64,000 nucleotides of DNA. Source: Pempheris klunzingeri. Taxonomy: Eukaryota > Chordata > Actinopteri > Acropomatiformes > Pempheridae. The notes beneath the pieces were generated by a model, which saw only the letters and a list, made by a program, of their open reading frames with translations, did no database searches and was not told the origin of the DNA. The translations under genes and the position numbers were made by a program. The stretch is taken from positions 26,654,828 to 26,718,827 of the forward strand of contig NC_092019.1 in assembly GCF_042242105.1 (NCBI RefSeq), read 5' to 3'. Below, in pieces: positions 53,128-64,000 of the stretch; position 1 is the stretch's first letter; each line of letters begins with the position of its first letter.

Positions 53128-56100
53128 CTCTCTCTGAGCCTCAGAGCTCCTGTCCCTTCATCACCACTGGAGTTTCTTCTGACTCAGTGCCACACACACT
53201 GTCCTGCTGCCATAAGCACCCACTACAGCACCACATGTAGATTAATCCACCACTGAAAATAGTCCCAAAACAAATTCTTTCATTCTTTTCTCCTGTTAGA
53301 GTTACGCTTGATGAGAACTACAGTGAGCAGCTGTTTTATAAAATGACAAGTCAAGAGGTTAAACCTGTGCTACCAGCTCTGCCATGCTTAGACACACAGA
53401 GGTAAATGCTAAAGTCAGAATGTAAACACACTCATAATGGCAGTGCCGGTTCCTATCAGATAATTTTCACCCTCTAAACACAAAAGAGCGCAGAGGCTGA
53501 CGACATAGCTATTGGTTTGATGGCTCTAGATGAAAAGTCAGAGGCGCACCACAGTTATTACACTTCGTCTGGAGGGAAAGAGGAATGTCTGAACCAAATT
53601 CGGAGGCAATCCATTCACCAGTTGATCCAGCTGACAAGTGTTACTCTGGACCAAAAGAACAACCACCATTGTTATCCCACAGCCACTGACAGGCTGAAAG
53701 CCTTTTGTAGTCCTTACCCCTGCCAAGAGATGAACTCTGCCCCGACACTCAGCACCAAGTGGATTATCAGCATGAAACCAACTACCTGATTAAGTATCTA
53801 ATTCCTCAACTCTTTGCAGAGATGAGAACATCTTTACAAATGGATAACTGGTATAAATGGAATCAGCACAGGAGTGAGACCTGAGCTCTCCTACAGCCCA
53901 CCCCCACTGCCCTCATTTCAGCAACCTGACTCTTGCACTAACTTCACTTCAGAAATGGTAAATGGTCTGTATTTGTGTAGCACCTTTCTAGTTATTTCAA
54001 CTAGTCAAAGCTCTTTACATCACATCCTCATTCACCCATTCACACACCATTCATACAGGAGGAATGTAAGGAGGAGACTATTCTTTCATACTCATTCACA
54101 CACTGAAGCTGCTTCAGGAGCAGGTTGGGGTTCAGTGTCTTGCCCAAGGACACTTCGACATGTTGACCCATAGGAGCTGGGGATCGAACCCCCGACCTTC
54201 AGATTGAGGGACGACCCACTCTACCACTGAGCCACAGGCGCCAAACATTGACACGAAACTTGAACTCAACCTTGTGGTGAAGGGATAAGAGAAACTTGCT
54301 TAAAACCAAACTGATTATCTGGCTAAAAAGGTCTCTGAAAATATTTCAAAAGATGCACAAGGAAGAGAGCGAGGACAGAGAGAGGCAGAGAGGGGGGCCA
54401 CTAGATAATTGGTGGTATGACATCATCATGCCCACAACTATTCAGTCTCACTTTAAAAACCGTATTAAGCAGAAGTCAGGAGGTCTGTGGAGCTTTCCAG
54501 TCAGCGCTTAACTGAAGATCTAGATGTGCAGGTACAGTGGCCCCAACTACAATCACAGGATGGAAAGTGAAAACGATCTGCAGATCTGCTCTACCAACCT
54601 ACCAACCCATGCTGCTGCGTACCTTGGTGCTGCAGGTAAAGCGGGGGCAGGGAGGTGTGGATGAGCCTGGGGGGCAGCCTGCTGCTCCTACTGGACTGCC
54701 TGAAGTACTGACTCACCCAGTCAAACAGCTGGGGGTGGGTGTTATTGGGGCCCGTCGGCTGGTGGAAGTCGATGATGCGTGCCCTGAAAACACAGCCAGT
54801 GCTCAGTGTCAACATTACTTCTTTATTTTTTCATTAAAATGTTTCTGTAGTTTGTTGTACCGGCTGTGGCTCAGTGGTAGAGTCAATCAGAGGGTCGGGA
54901 GTTCGATCCCCAGCTCCTATGAGTCCTTGGGCAAGACACTGAACCCCAACTTGCTCCTGAAGCAGCTTCAGTGTGTGAATGTGTGTGAAAGAACAGTCTC
55001 CTCCAAATTACATCCCTCCTGAATGAATGATGTGTGTAAAAGTGCTGAGAAGTTGAAATGACTAGAAAGGTGCTGTACAGATACAGACCATTTACCATTG
55101 TACCTGAGCTCTTCCATCGGTCTGGTCATATCATCAGGATCAGGGGGGCGTGACATCATGACTGTGCTTTAGTTCAGATGTATGCCGACTATTGTGCTTC
55201 GTACTCATCGAGTTATTTTAGTGGTTGTTTACACTGTTACATAAGTGTGTCATGACAGCGTCTTGGCATTTCAACTTGAACTAAATCTGTTTTATACTTC
55301 ATTGTTACATCTAATCACCTGTTGTACATTTAATCCCTGGTTGGCACTCCTAGCTCTCACAATCATTAGTCCCATTCCTACTGGCAGCACTATAGTTAGT
55401 AGCTGTTAGTACACTGGTTGCCTCTCTCTCTCTCTGACTTACTGCTCTGAGGTCAGGTGAAACCTGCTGCTATCTGCCTCTTCATGCTGAGGATGACGTT
55501 TTTCCCACAGAACCCTGCAGATCCTGTGAGTCTGCATCTACTTTTAGTGGTGTGGAAGGAATGTGCTGCATAGCCCAAGGACCTAACACCTAGGCTTACT
55601 GAATGTTTTGTCCAAGTATATGAACGGTTTTATCCAAGACACTTCTGTGAACATGATCGTGTACATCTGACTGACTAAGCAATAAATGAAAAAAATAAAA
55701 TTCAAATGTTCCTGATCTGCCCGCTAAAGGCCCATCCATTATTTGCATGCCAACTTTGTTAGCACAGTGTGAACAATATGACAAAAGCTCCAAACTGTGT
55801 GGTTAAACTCCAATCTGAGCAGGTTCACTGACGCACCAATGACCTCTGTGGTCTGAAGTAAGGCTGCACACCATTTTTCATGTTGATTATTCTGAAGAGT
55901 CTTTCCTCGATTCATCGATTAAATGTTTAGTCTATGAAATGTCAAGAAATGGTTCTAATATTCTAAGAGCCAAAAAAGATCTTTTCAAATGTCCTGCCTC
56001 GTCTGACCAGCAGTACAAAACCCAGATATTCAGTTCACACACAGACCTGCAACAAATACTCACATTTTGAAGTTTTACTAATTACTGAAACTGAACTACA

Positions 56101-57661
56101 TCAAATACCAAAATAGTGGCAGATAAATTGAATACATTGGTTTTATGGCAGGAAGCAGCTCTAATTATGACTAATTACACCTGTCATTGAACCAACAGCT
56201 TCCAGGTAATGTGTGAACTACTCAGCCAGAGCTCTCACCTGACTCTGAGGGAAGTGAGGAGGGTGAAGATCTCCGTGGCTCCGATCCATGCACTAGTTCC
56301 CTGCAGCCGCTGGTTGAAGTGGGATGCACCCTGTGGATCAAGTCCTTCTTTCCAAGCCTCCTCAATCATTTTCTGTACCTGAGGGATGTTGGGCATGGCC
56401 TTCTCTGGAGCACGAGGAGGGTGTCAATCAGTACAAACAACTTCAGTGAACTTTGTAAAGCACTATGAGACACTCTGTTGTGATATTGGGCTATACAAAT
56501 AAAATTGAATTGAATTGAATTGAAATATGTGCAGGTGCAAACGAAACCAAAAACCCTTCACAACGTTTTTCCTGTTGTACTCTACTTCTAAGGTAGTTCA
56601 TTGTCCATGTTGGCTCAGATCAGTCTCTGAAGGTTCCAGGTCAGCTGCATTGGAGCGTGTCATCAAAATGGCAAAGAGTGCTTTTGTTTTAGTATCAACA
56701 GCAGTATCAACAATCCAATAGGAGGAAGACTACAAGAAACAGGGAGCGATACTAATCTCTATGACAACAGTGTCACCAGACCAGAAAGCAGAACAAGAAC
56801 AGGACGTGCTGTGAGTAAATAGCACAGCTGTCATCACACACACCTGACCTTCATCAATCACCCAACACTTGTCTAACTAGCTGCATTTGCACAGCGAACC
56901 CAAATGCCCAGAGGTACCAAAAACAAAGACACTGCACTAATTTTACTGTTGTAAAAACAGAACTGATACTGGTCTGCTCTCACAATGGCTTCATTTTGTC
57001 ATTTTAACAGCCATCAGACAGTGCTGTCCACAATCACTGTAGAAAAAATACATAAGTCATGTCATGAACAACAAAAAAACAGTATAATAAATATACTAAC
57101 AAAACTAATTTCCTTTTCATTTCCATAGATTTACTTCAGATTCATACAACATAGACTCTTTCCTGTTCAGATATTCTGCAGAGTGATTGTGTACCTTGTA
57201 GGTGGGGAGCATACGTGTCTATTCTGTGTAGAGAGGAGAGGAGCATCTGGAAGTTTCTGTATCCACAGCCCCAGCCTCTGTCCCCCGCTGAGGAGCAGTA
57301 GTGGTCGGTGTCAGCACTCAGCCACACATGGACGCAGTCTCTGCACTCAGTCTGATAGTACTCATACAAGGCTCGGAGCACACCTACACAGAGAGGGGAC
57401 AAGTGCACGTGAGACAAGTGCATCTCAGCAGCGGTTTAGCAGCGTTACTCAGCTGAACAGTTCAACCAGGTGCCATCGTCTGTGGCTCAGAGGTTTTTTA
57501 AAGACCCACTGACTTTTTATTAACACGTGGAGGAAGACTCCAGCCTTTACCTGGCCCTGTGGCTGGACAGTTTTTTTGATAGGGCAGGCGCTGCTGTGAC
57601 TCAAGGTTAAGACATGGACATGAACCACAACATCCCTGGTCTGAGTCTGAGTCTGAGTCTG

Positions 57662-57701
<40 letters not shown>

Positions 57702-57976
57702 TGAAAACAGGCATAAAAGGCCTCCCATGATAATAATGAATACATTTAAACAAAGATTTACACAAAGAACATGAAGTGAGAGGACAACAAATTAATATGA
57801 GAGGTCACAAATGAGGCTAATAAGCAGCCACCACATTGTCAGAATGACAATTATCCCAACGACACGACATAAACTGATCCAGGCCTTCAGTTCTCCCTCT
57901 GCTTGCCTCACTCACTGACTTGTTGCATCACTTGAACTGGAACTGAAGAGCTGACAGTAGTTTGTAAACTGAATAA

Positions 57977-58021
<45 letters not shown>

Positions 58022-61000
58022 GCAGCCCATCCCCAAAACCACACAAAGATTAGAGACTAACAGAACATTTTGTGAAAGCTGAGGGAATGTTGAAGAACTG
58101 GTTAAGGATAAACCAGGAACATGTTGGGCCTGTGAGAAGAAACAGGGAGGAACATCAACCATCATCAGGTTATTGTTTTTCTTAAAGTAATTCTGATTCT
58201 GATTCTGATTCTACTGAGGTATGACCTCCTTTTTCAGGGAACTGGCAGCCTGATCCCTTTTAAAGTTAAGTTTTAAAAAGAATGGAAACTGCTCATTTTC
58301 ACTAAGACAGAAAAAGGTACCAGACATAGTGCATCTTTAACACCTTCATTTCAAGAACTCACTGATACCAGAAGTGATCAAACTAGTGATCATGGATATT
58401 GTGTTATGCTTCATTTTCATACCGGTCTAAAGCTCTGTGACATTTATAAGAACTCTAAATTCCTCATGAAATTTCCTCGCAAACACAGCAATACACTGAC
58501 TTACTGGAATAAACTGATTTGTTGGAAGCCAACAACAAAGTCAATCTTTGTTTTTAACCTTAATAACCAAGAAGAAATCGCTGTAATATTGATACTTGCA
58601 CAAAAGTTCCTGAACCATCAGAATGTTCAACCCAAGTGCAGCAACTGTTCTTTACAGCATCATTCAAAAACAGCACCGCTTCCTTCAAACAGTCAGACAA
58701 ACAGTAACTAAGAAAATACTGTTGTCACTTTTGCGAAGGACGTAGACCCTGTAAGCCAATATGGAAAAACACTTATATTATATATATATATATTCGATCT
58801 TGCACTGAACTTTAGTAAACTAGTGAATGCAGTTCTCTTCATCCACCTCACAATCATCTTCAAAACTCAAGCCTTTTATTTCAGTCTCTGTCAGCCTTGT
58901 GTCCACCTGCTGTGAGCATTGGGACTTTCTTTTGTGGCATCTTCACATCTTCATCTCGCTTTCAACTGCTGCCAGAATCACAGCAAAATATGCAGTGAGG
59001 ATCATGACTGTGGCTGTGTATTGGGCGAGTCATCTTTTTGTTTTTGGGTCACTTCTCTGGTGTGCTCTTTGGGTGAACGATTCTGTGTATTGTCGAATCA
59101 TGTTGACTTGACTAATGTAAGATAAAATTAAACTAAGACTCTTTCCATGAAGAGCAGATCTAGACCAAACTCTTTAATTAGAGAGAGACCCAACGATTCA
59201 GGAATTCAACATTAAGGATTCAAGAATCCCCACATGAGCAGCAGTGGCAGGAAGAACTCCCCTTTAACAGGAAGAAACCTTGAACAGACCCAGGCTCAAT
59301 GTGGGTGGCTTCTAACACATGGTTCCATTTACTGTGGGGCCAGAAATGTGTTAACCATCTGAGGGTTTCACTTTACTGTCTGGTTGTAGTCCACTGTGGC
59401 CCATGTTGTAAAGGCAGTGAGCAGGACAAACATTGGATTTACAGAGAACATTGAATTGGAGTGGAAATGGACTGTAAAACCCTACATTCATGTTTCCATG
59501 CACATCCGAGATGTATTGCACCTGCAAACATGAAGCACCACCACTCCTTTGGCAACATTTTAGATTTGCTGTGACTGTGTCCAGCAGTAGGGCGTAGGGA
59601 ATTAAGAGTGAAATTTAACAAAATAGCCAAGGGTGTGGTTTTGAATCAGCAGGGACAGCTCTGTCTCAGCTCCACACAGACTACTGAAGGAATTGCACTC
59701 ATTTCTTAAAGGCTAAGAAATCACTTGTTTTATTATTGTAATGTTAGACTATGAAGAAACTGAGGCCTCTGTCTTTCAGAGATGGCTAATGAAACGCTGA
59801 TGTATTCCTTTAAATGATGCAGTGGTTACCTTGAGTTCTGGCTCTGCCATCATCAACCCCTGAGGACAGACTCTCCATCATTTCAGCCCTCTTACAATGA
59901 AACTCGCTGGGGGCCATGACACCCCTGGCCACAGCTCTCTCCATGGTCCTCTCCATCTGGCTGCGGTAGCCCCCTCTACTGTCCAGACCAAACTGCCTCT
60001 GCACAAACGACATACAACACAGCTCAGGTCAGTACACTGGAGCCTTGTGAAAGACTGAAAGTGCACAGACCCCCAAACATGTCCTAACGCACTCAAACAC
60101 AAACATCACAGGGTTCCGACAACACGCACGCAACAGAATCATGCTAACATATGGATCAATGACAACATCAGCTTTTATTTTGAAATGTATTCCTCAGCTC
60201 CATTGGTGGATATGGCCTTATATAACAAAAACAAAGCAGTGAGGAGAAAAAATAAGAAGCATAATTAACAGACAAAATCATAAAGCAGTTGCAGTATATA
60301 TGTGATGATTGTGATTAGATTGGATTAGATGAGGGTATTTGTGGGTAAAGTGTGTGTGTGGGTGTATGAGAGGCAGTGAATCTATGTTTATTGAGGTAAA
60401 ACACAGTCAGTGTGTTTGGCTCATTACACAAACACACTGAAATAAAAGAATGACCATAAGGGTAAAGCCCTGACTTTCACATGCCCATACTGGGTCCTTA
60501 TAGGTAGTACCCCAAATGCTGGAACAGGCCTGCAGGCCACTAAAATCATACACTGTTCACCCAGTACGGATGTAAAAGCCCTAATAAAAGCTGCGAGTTA
60601 GCACTTCAACCTTAGAGTCACTAATTCATTTGAAATCCTACAAAAAAGCATCACTGCCTAAACAGGTACAGTCGGCACTGTTCTGCAGTGGATCCAGACC
60701 TGCAGCTTCTTGAACTCCTCTCTCTCCTGTTGGGCCTCCTCCGTTTGCCTCCTCTGTTCCTCCTCCTGCTGAAGCCGTCTGGCCAGCTTCAGGTCTGAGC
60801 CAGGGCTGGCTGCAGCAACACAGCAAACCAAAGGCTCAGAAGGATTCATTCGAATGTACACCAGGTCAGACATGAACACCACCAGTCCAAAGACTGGACA
60901 CACCTTCTCACTCAGTGGTTTTTCTCTATTTCTATTATTTTCTACATTGTAGATTTGTAGATTGTATTCATGAGGTCGTCACCTGGACCTCATGAAGATG

Positions 61001-62760
61001 ATTGAAAGAATGCCAAGAGTGCAAAGCTGTCATCACAGCAAAAGGTTGCTACTCTGAAGAATCTAAAATATAAAACATATTCTGGTTTGTTAAACACTAG
61101 ATAATTCCAAATGTGTTCCTTCATAGTTTTGATGTCTTCAATATTAATCTATATTAATCGTCTTCAATATTAATCTACTATGTAGAGAATAATGAAAAAC
61201 CACCGAATGAGAAGGTGTGTCCTAACATTTGAGTGGCACTTTAAATTAGAGCAGAAAAGCTTTTAAAGTTCAGTCCAGGGAACTGAGTGAATGATATAAA
61301 TCTATGCCCACCTGCAGAGCTAACAGCTGCTGCATGGTCTAAATGCAGTTCCACATGTTCCTGCAGGGTGAAGCTGTCACTGCAGTCGACAGAGCACAGA
61401 GGGCACTCAAATCTCTTCTCTCCTGCAAAACAGATTGGAAACTCCAGTTACAGCAAACACAGTACTTCAAATAAGAAAGAGACCCAGTGCTCACATCCAT
61501 GCTCCTGCAATTCTACTCTACTGTTACCATGGTTACTGAGGTATCATAAAGCTTAACTGAAGCTTGACTAGCAGGGTTGCTGAAACACGGTAAAGTAGGT
61601 GCCCTGCCCATTTCCTCTTTTTCAGAATCTCTGACCTGAATTATCTGTTGATTCTATCATCAATTTCATTCATATGACTCCTAATTCATGTTTCTACTGG
61701 TTAGTGTCTGTCTGTTAGTAAAGACAAACAGACAGACATGTTTGGCCTGTTTAACTCACACAAACACGCTGTGTGTCAGCAACGATAGCGCTGCCTGCTG
61801 TCTGTCTGTCACCGAGTGTTTCTACTGGCCAGCCAGCATGTGCATATGAGCCTCATATGAGTTTTAGTTGGGATTAGTAGGTACCAAGTGGGTAAAGGTT
61901 CACAAGGAGAAATGGAATGTACAAGTGGGTAGTATATAGGTAATCCCATGTGGATTTACTGAGAGGGATTAAGATGGTTCACAGGGATTTTACCCATAGC
62001 CCATGCTGCCAAGCATTTGGGACCTCACCTGGAAACAAAATGTGCGTTTTAACTTGGGCTTGTTTGGATTATCACTATGACACTCATGCACACGTGTTAT
62101 GGTTGAGGATTATGACCACCTCAGCTTGTTAAAATGGTGATAGTGGCAGAGACTTAACAATATGCCTTGGTGAGCCATATTTGGCCACTGAAGCTCCATG
62201 TTTTTTCTTTATTTCTACTATTTTCTACATTTTAGATTAATATTGAAGACATCAAAACTATGAAGGAACACGTGGAATTATGTAGTAAAGAAAAAAGTGG
62301 TGAACAAACCAGAATATGTTTTATAGCTGCTGAAGCTCCATGGTTTTTCTTTTCTATCATTTTCTACATTTTAGAGATCCCACGTCATCAAGAAAACAAA
62401 ATGTTCCAGGGTTATGCAGCCTTGAGACTCATAAATCCTCCAGTTTGAGAGAAGGCAAATCACAAAGGTTTCTTTAGTATTTGAAAGTAATTCAGTGAAA
62501 TAAAAGACCACATTTAAAACAATACTGTGGTTGTCAGCATCACAAAGATTCTGAACAATTTGACGTGCAGAAAAAACAAAAAGGGGAGTTCTTCCTGCCA
62601 CTGTGTCCTAATCTAATATCTGATGCTGCTCATGTGGGGATTCTTGAATCCTTCATGTTGAATTCCTGAATCGTTGGGTCTCTCTCTAATTAAAGAGTTT
62701 GGTCTAGACCTGCTCTTTATGGAAAGAGTCTTGAGATAACGCTGTTATGAATTAGTGCTC

Positions 62761-62792
<32 letters not shown>

Positions 62793-64000
62793 AATGATTT
62801 ATTTCAGGAAACTCAGAGACAGAGCTGAGTGGATGCTGGATCAGGGTGACGCCAGGACCAGCTTTACAGTAAAATAAGGCATGTTTTTAATATTAAAAAT
62901 ATTGACTGTTGCATATTGAAAGAGCTACTGTATGTGCATTCTCCTGGGCCAGGGGGAGATCTGTCTGCAGACCAGACTGTAACCAAGCTACCCACAAGCT
63001 CGTGGCTCTGTAAGGCCGTACCTTAGGCACATCAATGCTTTGAGCTGAATGCTAATCTCCAATGCTAGCATGCTGTTAAGCAATTAGAATGTTTACTTTT
63101 GTCACCATCTTAGCACCAGACACTAAGTACAGCTGAGGCTGATGGGAGTTGACCAACAGGCCTGAGATATTTCAGACATTCTATTATATTGCAGACACAC
63201 TGACACTGCCTTCCTTAGATCCACACTGCACGCATGGATAACATGTGTCACTGGTACAGAAAACAATTGCTTTGTACAGTTCTGTTGTGTCTTGTACGAC
63301 AGAAGACACTGAACATACCGTGTAACTTTGTTGTTACACATACTACTGGCTGCCATGACAAGTTGTGCTGTCAGAGGAGACCAGCAGACACACCCAGTGG
63401 ACTGCTGGCTGATGGTGAGCACAGCTCCAGTTCTGACCCTGAACAAACAGTCAAAAGTGAGCAAAGACACATGATGTACTCATGTATGGTTTAGGGTGTC
63501 TTCATTTTAAGAAACAATAAACTCTTCTATCTCGTTTAAGCTCTGCTGATTGGGTTGGTATTTGTGGAACTTGTTTGTGCCACGTGAGAAATTTGACAAG
63601 ATGGTACAGATAAAACATGTGCCGATGACAACAGGTGACAGAACACAGTGTTCTGAACAAGGCAGCAATGATGCAAATCTCAGAGGCAGAAAAGTTACCT
63701 TGAGCTGAACTCTGTTCCTGCAGATGTAACTCCACATGCTCCTGCAGGCTGAAACAGCTGCTGCACACCAGCGCACACATGGGGCAGGAGAACACCCTCT
63801 CTGAAAAAATACAGGACAACTCGAGTGAATGGTGACTTTAAAGTTTGAAATAAAGCTTGAAAAACTTGAATCACCTTTTCCTGGTAAAGACAGCCGCTTC
63901 TGTTTGGCTTTGCTTTGCTCAGATCGACCCTGGCCCTGTGCTGTCACTGTAGAGGTGATGGGCGCAGTGTCCTCAGGTGACGAACCCCTGCTTTCTGGTG
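51781..64000 (-). CDS. zup1: Zinc finger-containing ubiquitin peptidase 1 (5' end off the right edge)
   Basis: ZUP1 (ZUFSP) is a deubiquitinase specific for K63-linked chains, acting in genome maintenance. Exons in transcript order: 63875 to past 64000, 63699-63800, 61312-61422, 60700-60809, 59830-59998, 57195-57383, 56239-56404, 54623-54783, 52028-52248, 51781-51828; about 467 codons, all phases consistent. Domains in order: a Ser/Lys-rich linker; C2H2 fingers [10 protein letters not shown]...HVELHL and [10 protein letters not shown]...HVELHL; a ubiquitin-binding helix ([17 protein letters not shown]) with coiled extension; [11 protein letters not shown] helices; and the papain-fold peptidase. 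Catalytic Cys is in [12 protein letters not shown], the His in [12 protein letters not shown], the Asp in LLLLDPG. The last exon ends AERIP and stop, like the family C-terminus. The upstream fingers and start codon are missing because the window ends. Introns hold two inverted SINEs, a 300-bp GT array and Tc1 remnants. Confidence 0.96.
52836..53127. repeat. Long interrupted (GT)n array with TCTG interruptions, about 290 bp
   Basis: Runs of GT are broken by GTCTGT and GTCTCTGTCT units that recur at uneven spacing, then end in CTCTCTCTGAG. It lies in the zup1 intron between exons 54623-54783 and 52028-52248. The three long Cys/Val-rich frames across it are artefacts. A G11 run lies just upstream at 52650. 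Confidence 0.95.
53955..54243 (-). mobile_element. tRNA-derived SINE, copy B (full length)
   Basis: In the minus direction it starts GGCGCCTGTGGCTCAGTGGT (54243 on) with an A-box-like TGGCTCAGTGGTAGAG and a B-box GGTTCGATCCCC. The body is GGCAAGACACTGAACCCCAA, CTGAAGCAGCTTCAGTGTGT and CTAGAAAGGTGCTACACAAA, ending in CAGACCATTTACCATTT. The pol III promoter elements are intact enough to read. In a zup1 intron, same sense as zup1. Confidence 0.88.
54855..55104 (+). mobile_element. tRNA-derived SINE, copy C
   Basis: Starts CCGGCTGTGGCTCAGTGGTA, with B-box GTTCGATCCCC at about 54901-54911, then GGCAAGACACTGAACCCCAA and CTAGAAAGGTGCTGTACAGA, ending CAGACCATTTACCATT. Shorter in the middle than copy B. 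Lies on the other side of a zup1 exon and in the opposite orientation to copy B. Confidence 0.88.
56432..56525 (-). repeat. Dispersed tail with (AATTC)n end
   Basis: Read on the minus strand it gives AATTCAATTTTATTTGTATA, GCCCAATATCACAACAGAGT and GTCTCATAGTGCTTTACAAA, the same as 34340-34420. Sits just upstream of the zup1 exon at 56239-56404. Confidence 0.75.
57637..57697. repeat. (GAGTCT)n and (CT)n compound repeat
   Basis: Four to five GAGTCT units run into about 17 CT units; in a zup1 intron. Confidence 0.9.
57979..58020. repeat. (CA)n microsatellite
   Basis: About 21 CA units in the same zup1 intron as the CT repeat, 280 bp away. Confidence 0.95.
59125..59310 (-). repeat. Dispersed LINE-like tail, inverted copy
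   Basis: On the minus strand it includes GGAAGAACTCC-complement blocks and TCGTTGGGTCTCTCTCTAAT, AGAGTTTGGTCTAGATCTGC, as in the plus copy at 62575-62795, with which it forms an inverted pair 3.3 kb apart in zup1 introns. Confidence 0.7.
60886..61243 (+). mobile_element. Short Tc1-derived MITE
   Basis: Left GACTGGACACACCTTCTCAC and right GAATGAGAAGGTGTGTCCTA form the family's inverted ends. About 270 bp of internal Tc1 sequence remain, including GAAGAATCTAAAATATAAAA (transposase tail), as in the element at 55-845. In the zup1 intron between 60809 and 61312. Confidence 0.75.
62195..62400 (+). mobile_element. Tc1 inverted-repeat fragments
   Basis: TTTTTTCTTTATTTCTACTA, then ATTGAAGACATCAAAACTAT, match 103-165 of this window; a partial second copy of TTTCTATCATTTTCTACATT follows at 62348. 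No transposase and no right end. In a zup1 intron. Confidence 0.6.
62575..62796 (+). repeat. Dispersed LINE-like 3' tail ending in (GATT)4
   Basis: GGAGTTCTTCCTGCCACTGT, GGGATTCTTGAATCCTTCAT, TCGTTGGGTCTCTCTCTAAT and AATAAAGATTGATTGATTGA in order. This is the best-preserved copy of the family also at 7980-8280 and 59125-59310. Confidence 0.75.

Noticed and set aside
52747-53256. Cys/Val-rich frames of 108-169 codons
   Set aside because: Translation of a GT microsatellite.
54851-54920. Possible tRNA gene (A- and B-box-like sequences)
   Set aside because: It is the head of a SINE: it continues into the shared SINE body, recurs inverted at 54243, and does not fold into a proper acceptor stem.

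Overview
This 64 kb window is vertebrate, and almost certainly teleost fish, chromosomal DNA. It has multi-exon genes with GT-AG introns, long (CA)n/(GT)n microsatellites, and fish-type repeats: Tc1-like transposons with long terminal inverted repeats, L2-, Rex3- and L1-like LINEs, and tRNA-derived SINEs. No bacterial operons, CRISPR arrays or RNA genes were seen. Six protein-coding genes were assembled exon by exon; reading phase closes at every junction.

Layout. (1) 1448-11918, minus: cnot10, a scaffold subunit of the CCR4-NOT deadenylase; the first 12 coding exons are here and the 3' part lies beyond the left edge. (2) 14387-18469 and 20857-23209, plus: two tandem two-exon CALHM-family large-pore channel genes, calhm6-like and calhm5-like. 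(3) 23.6-32.0 kb: a transposon- and satellite-rich interval holding a 5'-truncated L1 with a perfect 15-bp target-site duplication, a Tc1 element carrying a nested LTR-like insertion, an adjacent MITE, and a 12-bp GATA-rich minisatellite. (4) 32465-39815, plus: rwdd1, complete, seven coding exons. (5) 43120-48743, minus: a complete cytosolic sulfotransferase (300 aa) with a Tc1 element in its last intron. (6) 51781 to beyond the right edge, minus: zup1, a K63-linkage ubiquitin peptidase with C2H2 fingers, a ubiquitin-binding helix and the catalytic domain; the N-terminus is off the window.

Gene relationships. CALHM5/6, RWDD1 and ZUP1 are also neighbours on human 6q22, so this block looks like conserved synteny. 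CNOT10 is on another human chromosome, so its junction with the CALHM pair appears to be a lineage-specific arrangement. The genes do not form one pathway: they cover mRNA decay, ion/ATP channels, RWD-domain protein-interaction function, sulfonation and deubiquitination.

The window holds no obviously new enzymatic system. The most interesting signals are RNA- and genome-level. A symmetric cnot10 exon is flanked by complementary (UG)n and (CA)n repeats, and a zup1 exon is flanked by inverted SINEs. There is a GC-AG intron, a nested transposon with clear target-site duplications, and two coding-like minisatellites placed near gene starts.
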